A DNA stretch of 64,000 nucleotides from Epiperipatus broadwayi (GCA_028023455.1 JAQFVV010006271.1:563795-627794), one strand, 5' to 3'; positions 33,657 through 45,289 are shown, counted from the stretch's first letter. A program made the numbers and translations. The notes: a model not told the origin generated them from the letters alone.

Positions 33657-34851
33657 ATACATGGTCTGTTGATCCACACCGCGCGATGGCGCTGTTTCTA
33701 CTCTAAAGCACATAAATATGCCGTTTACAAGGCTGCTCATAGATCTTACGGCCTGTAAACTGTTCAAACACTAAGATGTTGAAGTGCACCCTTACCCCAA
33801 CATCTCTAGCATGTTGAACATTATTAGCGATGAGTATGCGACACTATAGACATTACTCTTGACTATTGTACAGCGTATGATATGAAGGTTTCTGTAGTTG
33901 CAATGACGAAAAGTATATTAGAACGGATTTATTTTTTTGGGGGGTTAAATGTATTGTAATTTATGTGAGTTAGTAAAAATTGTAACTTATTTTCAAACGC
34001 CCCTACTTTCATTGTCAGGGGTCAGAATTCATTAAATGAGGAGTGTAAATTATGATTCGGCAAAGTTCATGATCAAGTCGCGCACTTTCCGATACTTTTT
34101 CGAGATCAAAACAGTTCATTGACAGACGACAGTTTGGCGTTGTAGTTTTGAGATTTACCTGCTACAGAAGCAGATGTGGTGGCCTTCCTTCAACCCCAAA
34201 AAAATATTTTACCCACCCAGAAAAACTGTCTTTGTGGTGGTTCAATGAAATTAAGGCATTGTCAAACATTGAAATGGAATGTCAATCGCGCCAATATCGA
34301 TGAAGGTGTTCTATTTTCTCATGCAATGGGGTTTGAGGGCTGCCAAATCGCTTTTTTGCAAGCGGTATGGCTAATTTATTATTGAAGCCGGGATCAGCTT
34401 ACAGTGAAGTATATTAGAGCTGAGTTGGAAAGGTGTCAAAACGCTGTAAGGAATATGATGACAGATCTTAGAGATGTCTGTCGAGAAAGCCTTGTTTCCC
34501 GAAAAAAAAAAAAAGTTTCCTCAAAAACAATAAAAAAGACTTGGAAAAAAAAAGAAAAAGTTCCTTAAAAAAAAAAAAAAAAAAAAGACTGGAAAAAAGA
34601 AATGTTTGTTTTTAAAAAAAAAAAAAAAGCCAGAATATTTTAAAAAGCCAAAAAACAAAAAACATTTTTTTATTTTTAAGAAATATACATCAAACCGGAA
34701 AAAAAACAATAACAACAAAAAAAAAATCAAGCGAATCCAAAAATTAAAAACATAAATCAACAAAATTTAAAAACAGCCCGGTAACGTTATATCTATTTGT
34801 TTTTCACTAGCAACAGCGCCATCGAGCGGTATGGGTAATTAGACGATGTAT
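33657..34851 (+). mobile_element. Merlin-type DNA transposon remnant in the LINE
   Basis: Inverted ends: left ATACATGGTCTGTTGATCC...CGCGATGGCGCTGTTTCT, right (complement) ATACATCGTCTAATTACCC...CGCTCGATGGCGCTGTTG, about three-quarters identical over 47 bases. The interior is more CpG-rich than its surroundings and carries a transposase fragment. It interrupts the - strand LINE exactly at the FADD active-site region. Merlin normally makes 8-9-bp duplications; I could not find one here (a TA is present on both edges), so the true ends may be shifted. Confidence 0.65.
34150..34500 (+). pseudogene. Merlin (IS1595/ISXO2-like) transposase, N-terminal fragment
   Basis: Reads ATEADVVAFLQPQKNILPTQ, then CLCGGSMKLRHC, a DEGVLFSHAMGFEGCQIAFL-type stretch and QAVWLIYY; after a stop, RAELERCQNAVRNMMTDLRDVCRESL. 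The order (a small zinc-ribbon CxCGGxM, R-GSFF-like segment, hydrophobic helix with a W, then LRDVC) is that of the IS1595/ISXO2 transposase N-terminal half. The DDE catalytic half is missing, replaced by A-rich sequence from 34500 to 34740. I assign the family from remembered domain architecture; a profile search would settle it. Confidence 0.65.
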
Positions 34852-35524
34852 TATCAAATGTCCATATCATTTTCAAAATGTGGATAAGCTAAAATAATCT
34901 CTTTATTCCCTTAACTTCTCACTTTAATCCAAAAAATATTCACTTATAACTATTACAAAAAGTTTTGGAAATATAGAATCATTCTGCTTAGTCAATTCTA
35001 ATCTTGAAATCATCAAGTAATTTAGTTACTGCTATTGCACTTTATTACCATGGATCTATGTTTTGATGTTTTAAAGCTTTAATCACTGTGGGAATGCTTA
35101 TTTAGTCAAATATTTATTTACAGTTTATAAATTTAAAACATAATGATAATACATATTCATTTGTGTTTTTTTTCTACGACTTCTAACACTTAGATGTGAT
35201 CCACATTTTTATATCCAGTTTGATGTTTTGATTGAGTTGATCCAAAGTTTTCTGTAAATGAGTTATAATGATCCTAGTAAATATATGTAAATCTGATGCA
35301 TGTATGATAATAGTATAATTTTTAATATTTTCTTCCTCACTTTTCTTAAATGTCACAATTATATTCCAACAGTTTTTTCATTTTTTTACGTGCACTTTTT
35401 AAGATATATTAATATTTCCGTCATTCCTCAGAGCTTTCCATTTTTTATAGATTTAATTGCATATACCACCTCTATATTTAAAATATATGGCAGTACTAAA
35501 AATGTTACTGTAATTATAGAAGTC

Positions 35525-36350
35525 AATAAACATCACATGACCACCACCTCTTATGCTTGTGTATAATTGTTAAAACAGACAAAACTCACTATATATATTG
35601 CCACACACAACAAGCTAGAGTAATCAATTGATGCCAGAAGGCTTGTGCATAAAATCCCCATGTAGTGCCTACTCATCCAATATCCCCAGACTAGTTTCTG
35701 GCTTATGGCCTTTGTCAGTGAGAAGCCTTGGATCTGAGAGCACTGCATCTAGATCTTAGGATCTAATGCAGTCCTCCAGCAACCACCTTTTATCTCCATT
35801 TAACTACAAAACTATGAGTCTTAAATTAAAAGCACCTTAATGTTTTCAATCCAATCCCATTAGCTTATATAGTCATATGGGTCTGAACCCAGTTCAGTAC
35901 CCATACATTTTGGGGTCTTTGGTTTTGTAATAACCATAGCCACCACTATCCTATTAGGCAGGATTGGTTTTAAGCCATTAAACGTCACATAACCACCACC
36001 TCTCATGCTTGTGCATAACTTGTTAAAACAGGCAAAACTCACTATATATATTGCCACACACAACAAGCTAGAGTAATCAATGGATGCCAGAAGGCTTGTG
36101 CATAAAATCCCCATCTAGTGCCTACTCATCCAATATCCCCAGACTAGTTTCTGGCTTATGGCCTTCGTCAGTGAGGAGCCTTGGATCTGAGAGCACTGCA
36201 CCTAGATCTTGGGATCCAAGGCTTCTCACTGACAAAGGCCATAAGTCAGAAACTAGTCTGGGGATATTGGATGAGTAGGCACTAGATGGGGATTTTATGC
36301 ACAAGCCTTCTGGCATCCATTGATTACTCTAGCTTGTTGTGTGTGACAAT
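35525..36350. mobile_element. CAGGCAAAACTC-family tandem-plus-inverted block
   Basis: A full forward unit of about 452 bp starts at about 35575 (AAACAGACAAAACTCACTAT) and repeats from about 36027. The second unit breaks near 36205 and folds back as an inverted copy to about 36350 (arms roughly 36043-36190 and 36216-36345). The inversion creates near-identical open frames on both strands that are artefacts. It lies inside the - strand LINE, whose linker resumes on either side. No coding capacity. Confidence 0.75.
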
Positions 36351-37399
36351 ATTATCCCTTTTTTAACTAATATTATGATCTTTATTTATTATCGAAACAA
36401 TTTTTTTTTACTATATAAATTGTTATTAATAATTTTGAGATTTGCTCTCTTTTGGGATATGCCTTGCAATCACAGTTATATTTCCATATATTATTATTAG
36501 GTCTTTATTATTACATTTTACAGAATTTCATATATTCAATTCATCTAAATAGATCATTTTAATATATTTTCATATTCTTTCTTTTCTTCATATATTTTCT
36601 TGTTTTATTTGAAAATTTATTGGTGAATTGCTGCTTTTTACCGATTTTCTTTAGCTAATCTTAATACAGCTGTAGAAATTTTTTATCCAAATCTGAACAG
36701 CCATTCTGTTAGTATTTTAAAATAATTTTTAAAATCTAGAAAAAATTCATTGAAGTATTTCTATAGGTTAGGAATATTAACTTTTAATACTGTTTCATTA
36801 ATAGCTTTTGTTCTCTACCTTTACGTTAAATGCATGTTTATAACTTACTTATTGATGATAATTTTTATTTTGAATCATTTAAATATATTACAGTCTTGAA
36901 ATACTTATTTTCTCTTAATCAGAATATAATCCATATTGCTATACTTTCATTTGGATGTTTTTATGTTTATTACTGTGGTTCAGGAAAAAAAAAAAAAAAA
37001 ATTATATTAAATAATTTTCTCACAAATTCCACAAATCTCCAATTTTATTTTTCTGTCTAAATTTATCCATAGCACTTTTATCATTCAGCTGCATTAAAAT
37101 CTTTCATTATAATTTTAAAATGTTATATTAATTTTATCGAAGGTATTTTGTACATCTAAATAAAAATTCTTTACTTTTTTATAAGATGGAAAACCTTTTG
37201 TTATATAAATCTGAATTATCTGCATTTAGTGTTTTTCATTAATTTGAATATGATATTTGGTCAGTCTCTAAATGTTTTTTTTTTCATGTTTTATTTATAA
37301 TGAATCCTATTCTACTTACATTTCAATTATCTTTAGAAGTTTTAAACAAATTAATGTGAGATGGTAGAATACATTATTATGAGATTACCAAGTGGTGGA

Positions 37400-38330
37400 A
37401 ACCACCATTAATGATCAAAATTTATCACTTGGTTGTAATAACTCATTATTTTAAACCGGCCTTTAGCATATATATATATATATTTAGAAAAGAAAATAAT
37501 TCAATTAATTATGAACTTGAAAATGAAAAAGTCAATGAAGTAGATGACAATGTTATGAATATATTGATAGTTGAAATAATGAAGTCAATTGCACATATGA
37601 AGAATGGTAAGGCTGTTGGATTTGATGCAATACCTACCGAATTTTTGAAAGGAATGGGAGAATTTACTGTGAAGGAAATAATTGGATTTTGCAATTTGTT
37701 GTATAATAGTGGAATTTTGTAGACAATATTGTCACATTATCAAAGTTAGTGATCAAATGTACCTGAAAAAATGTTTTCTATATGACTTATTTGAATGCTC
37801 ACTAAAAAACAATACCAAAAATGTAATGACAAAAGATGTATATTAAAATTAATTAAGAGAACAAAATATTTAAATAAAAAACAAACAGGTATTATAGATC
37901 ATTGAGAAAATTAAGAGTCTTAAATAAAGATGAACATAATAAATTGTTTGGAGAAATGGCATTATTGTCTGAAGCTCTAAACACAATCTTAAGAGATTTT
38001 AGGAGATCATATTTAAATTTAAGAATAAGATAATAAAGTTTTTTTGAATGATATGGTGTAGGATATGGATAGAAGTACTGTAATAAGCTCAGGATTTCAT
38101 ATTGCTGTGGACTGATAATGATTGAAAATGATATGTCTTGATTTTCTGCTCTACAGACGAAGTTGAAGGAATAGGATACCTTGGTCAAGTGATAAACTTG
38201 ATTATTATCATTTATAAGATTAGCAAACAAATTTGAGTTGATAAGTAAAATATAGAAAATGAAAAAGTAAAAATTTTAAAGGAAAATAGATTTATATATG
38301 GAAGGCATGAGTAATTATTTTTAAAAAAGC
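37400..38330 (+). pseudogene. LINE (RTE-like), + strand fragment
   Basis: The first part (37500-37722) reads IMKSIAHMKNGKAVGFDAIP then TEFLKGMGEFTV, the conserved start of the LINE reverse transcriptase (pattern AI..MKNGKAPG.D.IP.E.LK). Later, near 38155, DEVEGI.YLGQVIN matches ELEEVNSYKYLGQIIN in the better copies. In between only scattered homology remains. A 45-codon open stretch at about 37878-38030 (contains EHNKLFGEMALLSEALN) has no clear match. Decayed, and lies 110 bp upstream of the putative exon at 38442. Confidence 0.65.
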
Positions 38331-38441
38331 ATGCTCTGATATGTAATATTTTTTTGTTAACATTTTTGGGAATGTTTTAACTAAATAGTTCTCATTAATT
38401 TTTTGAAAAGTGTGATTGATCTTTAAAATATTCTATTTCAG

Positions 38442-38480
38442 ACATTTTGCATTCTTTATTTGGAACAGTTGAAGATGGCC
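38442..38480 (+). CDS. Putative 39-nt internal exon of a host gene
   Basis: Acceptor TTCTATTTCAG and donor GCC|GTAAGTCA bound 39 bases. Two of three frames are open; the one compatible with the next exon reads ILHSLFGTVEDG, entering in phase 1 and leaving in phase 1. Its length is a multiple of three, so it could be skipped without frame change. The protein is not recognised. Confidence 0.55.
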
Positions 38481-39445
38481 GTAAGTCAAAATATCACATG
38501 TTATAAAAATAAAGTATTGTAACAGCATTAAAAGATTTTTTTTTTTTGAAAAAAATATTTGCATATGTAAGCTGTAATTGGCTGAATAACAAATTACTTT
38601 AATTTAACAATGTGTAAAAAAGTATAATAGATAAATTAAGAAGTAGCATAGTTGTAAATATTTCAGAGAGAATAATGAGTTGCCACCTAAGAGTATTTAT
38701 ATCTTAATATATGATAGAATATTTTCCCTATCTCCTTATTTTTTACAAATATTCATAGTTTTTTGTAAAATCATCTAATCTTGTTTCTTTCTGTGTTTTT
38801 TTTTTAATTTTTTCATTATAATTTCTATATCTCTAAACTATTTTGAATCCTGTTTCTTAATTATTTCATTAGTATTTTATTCTAATGTTCTTTTTAATCA
38901 TTACTGTCTTGAAGGTACTTTTTTTAGCATTTTCATGTAGTAGTAACATTTCAGCACCAATAAAATCTACAGTATTAGTGATTGACTAAATTCAATAGCT
39001 ACTAGATTTATATTAATGAATAATATAAAAATAATAAGAGACAATTTGATGGCTATGAAAATCAGTACTTTCTATCAATAAGGTAAAAACCAATTATGGA
39101 AGTCTTGTTTTACTGCCAAGTAATATATGTTAAAGTCAGCATTTACATTATTTCTTTAATAGATGAAGAAAGATGGCATTATTGTCTAACCAAGATGAAT
39201 TGTGAAATTAATAATTTTTTATTAGCGTTAGCTTTATTTATTATAATCAGTAAATTTTAAATTAATTTTGCATTTCAATGTAAATAATTTATTTATTTTA
39301 TTTTATTTTTGCCTATAATTATCTTTTTTATTTTATTTTATGATTTTTGTTATTGTTCAGGAAATATTTTTTTGTAAATGAGGTGGTTTTATTTTTGTAT
39401 GTTTAAAAAAATCTGGAGTAAAATCTTAATTTGATTTCATTTCAG

Positions 39446-39498
39446 ATCTTGATGACTTGGATAAGAAATTATTGGTAGCGATGAATGAAAACGAATTG
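39446..39498 (+). CDS. Putative 53-nt internal exon of the same host gene
   Basis: Acceptor TTTGATTTCATTTCAG and donor TTG|GTAAGATT are both close to consensus. Only one frame is open, and it needs one base from the previous exon, exactly what the exon at 38442 supplies. Joined across the junction the reading includes GTVEDGHLDDLDKK, then LLVAMNENEL, leaving in phase 0. The next exon was not found; the 10.2-kb foldback element begins 286 bp downstream, so it would be intronic. Family not recognised. Confidence 0.6.
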
Positions 39499-39776
39499 GT
39501 AAGATTATATTTTATCATATCATTATTATTATTATTAATTTTTAATTAAAAAAAAACACAACAGAAGTGTTTATTAGCACTTTTATTTGTAATATAATAT
39601 ACACTTTGAATATAAAATGTCTCCTTGTTACTTTATTTCTTTGTGACTTTACAAATACATGTAATGTCAGTTGACATTATGTAGTAAGTTTTCAGTACAA
39701 AATTACTGTATGTTGATGGTATGATATGATAACAAAAGAGAAATAAAAATGATAGTTAAGTCTTATGTTTCTGTTT

Positions 39777-39784
39777 AGAAATCG
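39777..39784. repeat. Target-site duplication AGAAATCG, left
   Basis: A perfect octamer match to 49978-49985, directly adjacent to GGTACTTTAAC. Confidence 0.8.
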
Positions 39785-41050
39785 GGTACTTTAACTCGAC
39801 CTGCTATGTGGTCGCTAGAAGCGCTGTTTCTGTGTTTTCACACAGAACATACAGGGTAGGGGCCTCGAAAGCAGACGACGCTTTTTCCTGCCGCTAGGTG
39901 GCGCTGTTTACCATGCGTGCGCACAAGAACCTTCCCACAAGCTAGCTGACAGCTTACATTGTCTGCTACCAAGAACCTAGGTGGCGCTGATTGCCGTAAA
40001 CACATCTAGCTTATGTGTCGTCTGCTATCAGAACCTACCAAGATTCTAGCCCACTACACGGCGCTGTTTCTCCACGTTACACACGGTAAAAACAGCAACC
40101 TCTAAATGCCTCATTGCTAACGTTTATGAACATAGTACTTAAAACATTCAGGGCCTATAATGTACAGGGGTGAATAATTTATAAAGTCATAACTATTTAA
40201 ATATACGGTCAAACGTAATAATTTTACATTCTATTTCACCATTTCATGAATCGATGTATTTTTAAAGTATGACTTTGTAAAAAGCGATCTGTTTTTTTAA
40301 TTATTTACTCTAAAAGTGTTTTTTTTTTTTTTTGTAAATAAAACAAAACGTAATTTTTTTTTTTTTTTTAAAAAAAAAGCTAATTTTTTTTCCTACGGCA
40401 GTATATCGTTCAAAAATGTATTATTTTAAAAGATTATTGTTTGTAAAACTTTTTTTTTTACACTTTCAATTAATATTTTCAATAAATTTTAAAGTAATAT
40501 AAATTATATTTCAGTTTATAGATTACTATTTCGAAAAATAAAGTGTTATTTGCGTGCTGGGTATACCGTGTGCTTGTTACTCGCAAGCAATAATTCGAAG
40601 ATCTGTTTATCAAAACTTTCTCTCACAATAATATTAAAGGCATAAATATTTATTGAAATTGTATTTAAAATTTTGGAATCATTTTAATAACTAAAAATGT
40701 CATATACTCACAAGGAAATTTCAAAATAATAGGTTTAATAAGTACCGTATGAGGAAAGTAAGATATTATACAGAGTCAGAAAAAAAAAAGATTTAGAGCA
40801 AAATATATATACATTTAATATCTTTATTGATGGTTGGAATTTAAAAAGTTTCTTTCAAAACTGATGCTCGTGTTAGGCTTGTATACTGTTAAAATTAAAA
40901 CTATTAGTCCTCATAAATAATTTGGAAGACATTGCCTGTCAAAATTGGATGATCATTGAAAATTATATATGATCTTAATAGCCTAAAATTCAGAAGCCTG
41001 ATAGTACTGTCTTTGCCAGTGCACTGTTTCTTTCTTTCATTATTGATACA
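39785..41050 (+). repeat. Left inverted arm, non-LINE outer part
   Basis: Complement of 48712-49977. It contains four GCGCTG(T/A)TT motifs at 39821, 39901, 39984 and 40061 (spacing 80, 83, 77) and three (G)TCTGCTA/TAGCAGAC-like motifs between them. This is the pattern of subterminal transposase-binding repeats. It is more GC-rich than any neighbouring DNA. Confidence 0.8.
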
Positions 41051-41550
41051 TAAGTAAGAACAGGTAAAACACATTTATTAAAAATCTTCCTTTACAGACA
41101 CGTAGATATATTTCCTTTTAGTATCAAGTTATTTCTACCAAAAGCACTCCAACCAAGTTTAATTCTATGATTAATTTCATCCATTATGTTTCCATCTGTA
41201 TTAATAATCTGACCAAGGTATTTGTAACTGTTAACTTCTTCTAACTCATCATAATCAATCTTTATTTTCATATTTTGAGAAAATCCATTAAACATTACTT
41301 TAGTCTTTTAACATTTATCTTTAGTCCTACTTTCATCTGATAACTTCTGCAACATTTCCTGCAGCTCTGAAGCATAAGTTGCAAAAACAACTACATCATC
41401 TGCAAAATCTAAATGACTTAAATAATCTCCATTTACTTTCACTTGTTTAGCTTCCCATTTTAATCCACAAAATATTTCTTGCAGCACTGTTGTAAAAAGT
41501 TTTGGAGATATGGAGTCACCTTGTCTTACACCCTTCTCAATGTTGACTTT
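41051..41550 (-). pseudogene. LINE RT C-terminal region in the left arm
   Basis: The - strand copy of the RT end: FADDVVVFAT-type sequence near 41400, then MFNGFSQNMKIKIDYDELEE to NNLILKGNIST at 41295-41092. It has a single copy of the segment that is duplicated in the right arm. It is cut at ATGTTGACTTT (41540-41550) by the inserted block and resumes at 45199. Confidence 0.75.
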
Positions 41551-41889
41551 AATAATCTTTGTTAAAAAATAAATTTACTGATAAAGATTTCATAAGAGTT
41601 TTCCAATCAGCTTCTAAAAGCTTATAACTAAATCCTCTAATTCATTCCCAGACAGAATTATTTAGACTGCAAGTGAGACTTTGTTAAGAGAAAGCAAAAT
41701 TACGCTGGAAAATGAGACACCAACAATACAAATCTAATATCACTTATGTTGAGAGAAAAATCTATTAAATCTTAAACTAGACAAATCTATAAGCATTCTT
41801 CCTGCTAGCAAGAGCAATGTAACATTTGTAAATGGATAATAGTAATTATGATACAATAAGAGCTTCTCCCAACAGACTAAAAGTCCCAT

Positions 41890-43130
41890 ACTAGCTATGA
41901 ATCACAACTGTAAATATTATTCAGAAAGCATCCCTGATCACAGCTATTTCAATGATTCAGAAAAAATTAGATTGACATATTTTGGCAAAAATTCCACATC
42001 TTTGTGGTCATCTAAAATCAATAAAGGCCAGGTTCCATTAAGATCTATTGTTAATTCTGAAAACTCACTATATCAAAAATTCTAATGTTCTTAGTCCTTT
42101 GGCATACAAGAGACAGTTCTGTGTTAGAGATTCTAAGAAAATTGTAGAATTAATCAACATGAAAAGTGAAAGAACTAACATATTGGTAAATTTTGATGTG
42201 AAAAACTTAATCACAAAAGTACTCTGTGATGAAGCATTATCTAATGTAAAAAAAAGATTAAATAACAATAGTAGTGTACAAACCAGAATAATTCTTCCAA
42301 TTGATAGTTTATTACACTTAACATTCTGCACAGCATACTATTATTATATACTATAGAATTCTTCCAACAAAATCAAAAGATGCTTTTTGATTCCTTATTG
42401 CTATCTCTGATCAGCAATATTTACATGGAAGAACTTGAAACTACAACCATAAATAAAATTCTATCTACAATTAAAGTCTGGCTTTTCTATGGCCATATGG
42501 TAAAGCATTACTACAAACATTCTGGATACTATCAATAATTATGTTTTTTTAATTAAATTCACAATAGAATTAAAACAAGAACAGACACTACAGTTCTTAA
42601 TTTTCTTTTGACAAGATTACCTCATAGCAAAATCAAAATTACAATCAACAGAAAACTCACACACTCTAATCAGAATAAAAATTCTTATTCAGAAACCAAT
42701 AACTTGGAAAAAGAAAAATCATATAGCATAAACTCTCATGAAAAATACTTATCCATCAGCTATCATTATGAAATAGCCAACTAAAAGAAACACCATAAGA
42801 AAAAACAATTATAGGTATTAAAGCGTATCCATAGATATTAGTAATTGCAGCTAAACTAAAGAAAATCTGTGATCAGTATATTAAGATTCCTTTCCAAAGT
42901 CATAAGTGCCCTATGAAAAAGTCTAACTTCTATAAAACACAAACTGCAAATATTGAAACACAAAAACTGCATCTATGAAATACCATGTGAATATGGAAGA
43001 ACATATATGGCTGAAATCATCTGACTCATTTCAAAATACGTAATTAAAAGAGCAAAAAGTAATGATTAAAAAGAAAAACCAAATGCACCTAAAATACATT
43101 GGACAAGAAAAATAACGGGCAGAAAGTAAA
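41890..43130 (+). pseudogene. PLE-D: Penelope RT and GIY-YIG endonuclease remnant
   Basis: RT: the frame from 42048 carries ILVNFDVKNLITKVLCDEAL and LNNNSSVQTRIILPIDSLL, the classical Penelope RT core (NFDV.SLFT.VP..EA), followed by TFCTAYYYY (pattern LC...T.F.F). Later, YMEELE near 42425 matches a post-catalytic segment. GIY-YIG: near 42970-43020 YEIPCEYGRTYMAE is the endonuclease start, with K/A changes, then a stop. Numerous stops and frame changes; dead. Confidence 0.75.
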
Positions 43131-43314
43131 AAGTAAAATTTGTATAAACCATTCACATTTATAGTAGATAACTTTATAAATCAGTCTAATGTAAATAATT
43201 CATAATATTTCAAAACTACTCATTAACCTTGCCCTTAAAAAAACTGGAGAAACCAAGAGAATCTTCATAGATAAATATATAAAATTTCTAGTGACTTGAT
43301 TTTTCAGAATAGCC

Positions 43315-43607
43315 TAATTAGTAAGAGCAAGCATTATCTTAAATTCACAAAACTAAAAATTGAAGGTTCAATTTCCATGCTAGTACTGTCACTGGTAAGG
43401 CCAGCAACATTTGAAGAAGAGATGAGAAAAAAACAGCACTCAAAATGTTGTAATAAATTAATCTGTATGCTTTGCTAACAGTTGAATGTATTTAAAAGTT
43501 TAAATAAAGTTTGATATCTTTTAAAAATATTTCATAATTAATAACAGATGATGGAAATAGTTGAATATATAATTACAGGTAAAATCCCTATCATCACAAA
43601 TTTTCAG
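43315..43607 (+). repeat. tRNA-derived SINE copy
   Basis: Head AATTAGTAAGAGCAAGCATT, B-box-like GAAGGTTCAATTTCCATG, then GTCACTGGTAAGGCCAGCAA. It ends ATCACAAATTTTCAGATA, paralleling the copy at 32636-32905. It lies within the 3.65-kb insertion. Confidence 0.65.
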
Positions 43608-43609
43608 AT

Positions 43610-45190
43610 AAACATTTCCTGTTTTCAAGTCAATATGTATAATGCTTGGGACTGTTTTTGTTTCTCCAGAATAGTCTAAAGACTTATTTGAATTGAAACA
43701 CCTATTGTAGTAAGGAATTTGACTGCAATGGTATGTTGACTAGATATTTTGAGGTTTTATTAATCAACTATCTGGCTGGGGGATTTAACTATTAATGGGA
43801 TGTTGTTTATACACGTATATCATATTTTGAAATTCTGAAAAAGCTAAAATCAGTAACTTTTCCTAAATTCATTTATTTTTGTTTTTATAGAATATTTGCT
43901 TATCAATAGTTGTTGTTCTTTATTAAAATTAAAACTGCAAAATTTTTATATGTTCATTCATCACCTGTGTTATTCACCTCCAAATCATAAGTCTTTGACT
44001 TAGTAAATGAGACTTATGCAAAGCATTACAATCAGAATGACATTGCTTTGGGTGAGATGAAAATCTATCAGAAGATAAGTCTGTTTTATAGCAGTCAAGA
44101 TAATTTCAGGTCTAATGATGTATATTAAAATCACTGTTATTAAAAAGCTAGTAATTGTATTTGAGTTGACCGAATGCCAGACCATTGATTCTCCCTCCCC
44201 CAACACACACACAAACATTAATTTCTAGAATATTTAGCACTGCACATCGTGCTCTTGATTGAATGCCTCCAGTAGTTAAGTGACCAAATTTATACTTAAA
44301 TAAAATTGGAGTGAATAAGGCATGGGCATTCACTATTTCATCCTAGCTCAGATTAATAAAAAATGATCAATGGTCAAAGATTTTCTTTGTCTGTTTTCTT
44401 TTTTTCTCCTGAAAATTTTTTAAAATTATTTGTTCCCTAATTGTTTTTAATTAAGATATGAGCATTGAAAGTCAGAAATCCAATGCGCACAGTAATTGTT
44501 TTTACTATAAAGTGCTATTAAAATGGTTTAGTATCTTTGGACTTCTCCATAGAATTTCATTTATAACTTGTACTGCAGCTACACCTTAATTTTGTGACTG
44601 GGCAATTATGTAGCCTACAACTATTGTAACTATCCAATTTTTGTATTCTTGAACCTAAATATTTAAATTATTTGACTAATCTCATAAAAATAAAAATTAC
44701 AAACATTCTCAAATTGCATTAGGGAAGGGGGAAGCATAATTTGTGATTCATTTTAAAGATAATAATATACAAAATAAAACTCTAATTTCATTCATATCTA
44801 ATTATGTACCAATAAAAGCTAAATACCTAAACATTTAATAACCTCTTAATTCTTATGATATTTAAGATAATTTAGAGTTGAACCTAACAATATGAAAAAT
44901 TAGGTAAAAATATTATTCATTAGTAACTCTTTTGTCTTACTTTCAAATAATTCAAATTAATGATATGAAAAAAGATATAGAAAGTATCTTTCATATTAGG
45001 AACAAAGAAATTATAATTCTTTAACATACCACTCAAAAGAAAATTACTTCTTATATTTATTTATATTCATTAATTATAAAATTGTTAATTATAAAGCACC
45101 CATTACATTAAATATTAGAAATATACTTCAAATAATATATATAAACATGCTTTACAAAAATGTTTTCTATTTAATAATTCAAGGAAATTA
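43610..45190. other. AT-rich DNA in the insertion, no gene seen
   Basis: No supported coding or repeat element. It contains a (CA)n-like stretch near 44200. Confidence 0.5.
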
Positions 45191-45289
45191 CTTTAATATG
45201 TTGACTTTCCCAGTATCATTATCTAATCTAATTGTTGCTGTTGCATTTTTATAAATATTCTTTAAAATATGACAATATCTTGGATCTAT

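Larger units (their letters stand above)
33058..37330 (-). pseudogene. LINE (RTE-like), near full-length but split twice
   Basis: Pieces at 33058-33656, 34852-35530 and 36351-37330 form one - strand LINE. From the 5' side: an endonuclease end with KHPNESIAI (about 36960) and ENKYFKTVIYLN; the linker RKYMKKRKNMKIY (about 36590); a NGKAP-like segment around 35440; RT with FPKLFVIVISEYFLD (about 34950); then, beyond the Merlin insertion, a (AD)DIFANNISELHKMFQELSKE-type stretch (about 33640) and LNWIP near 33205. The 3' tail ATCATCATTTTTACC is at 33061. Each piece matches the copy at 46.1-48.7 kb. Many stops. Confidence 0.75.
41551..45198. mobile_element. 3.65-kb insertion in the left arm carrying a Penelope copy and a SINE
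   Basis: LINE sequence stops at ATGTTGACTTT (41540-41550) and resumes with the same 11-mer at 45198-45208 followed by CCCAGTATCATTATC, exactly as in the uninterrupted right arm (complement at about 48010). The 11-mer is thus a target duplication. The insert contains the PLE-D remnant, a SINE and about 1.6 kb of unassigned AT-rich DNA. Insert size and variable duplication length fit a Penelope retrotransposition, possibly with later additions. Confidence 0.7.

Noticed and set aside
34521-34763. 80-codon phenylalanine-rich open frame on the - strand
   Set aside because: It is a translation of A-rich simple sequence at the broken end of the Merlin element; composition is purely low complexity.
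33655-34853. TA target duplication suggesting a Tc1/mariner element
   Set aside because: The internal protein fragment resembles Merlin, not mariner, and TA on both sides is likely by chance in AT-rich DNA.
36084-36316. Two near-identical 64-codon open frames on opposite strands
   Set aside because: They arise from the inverted repeat in the foldback block (same DNA read from each arm) and match no protein.
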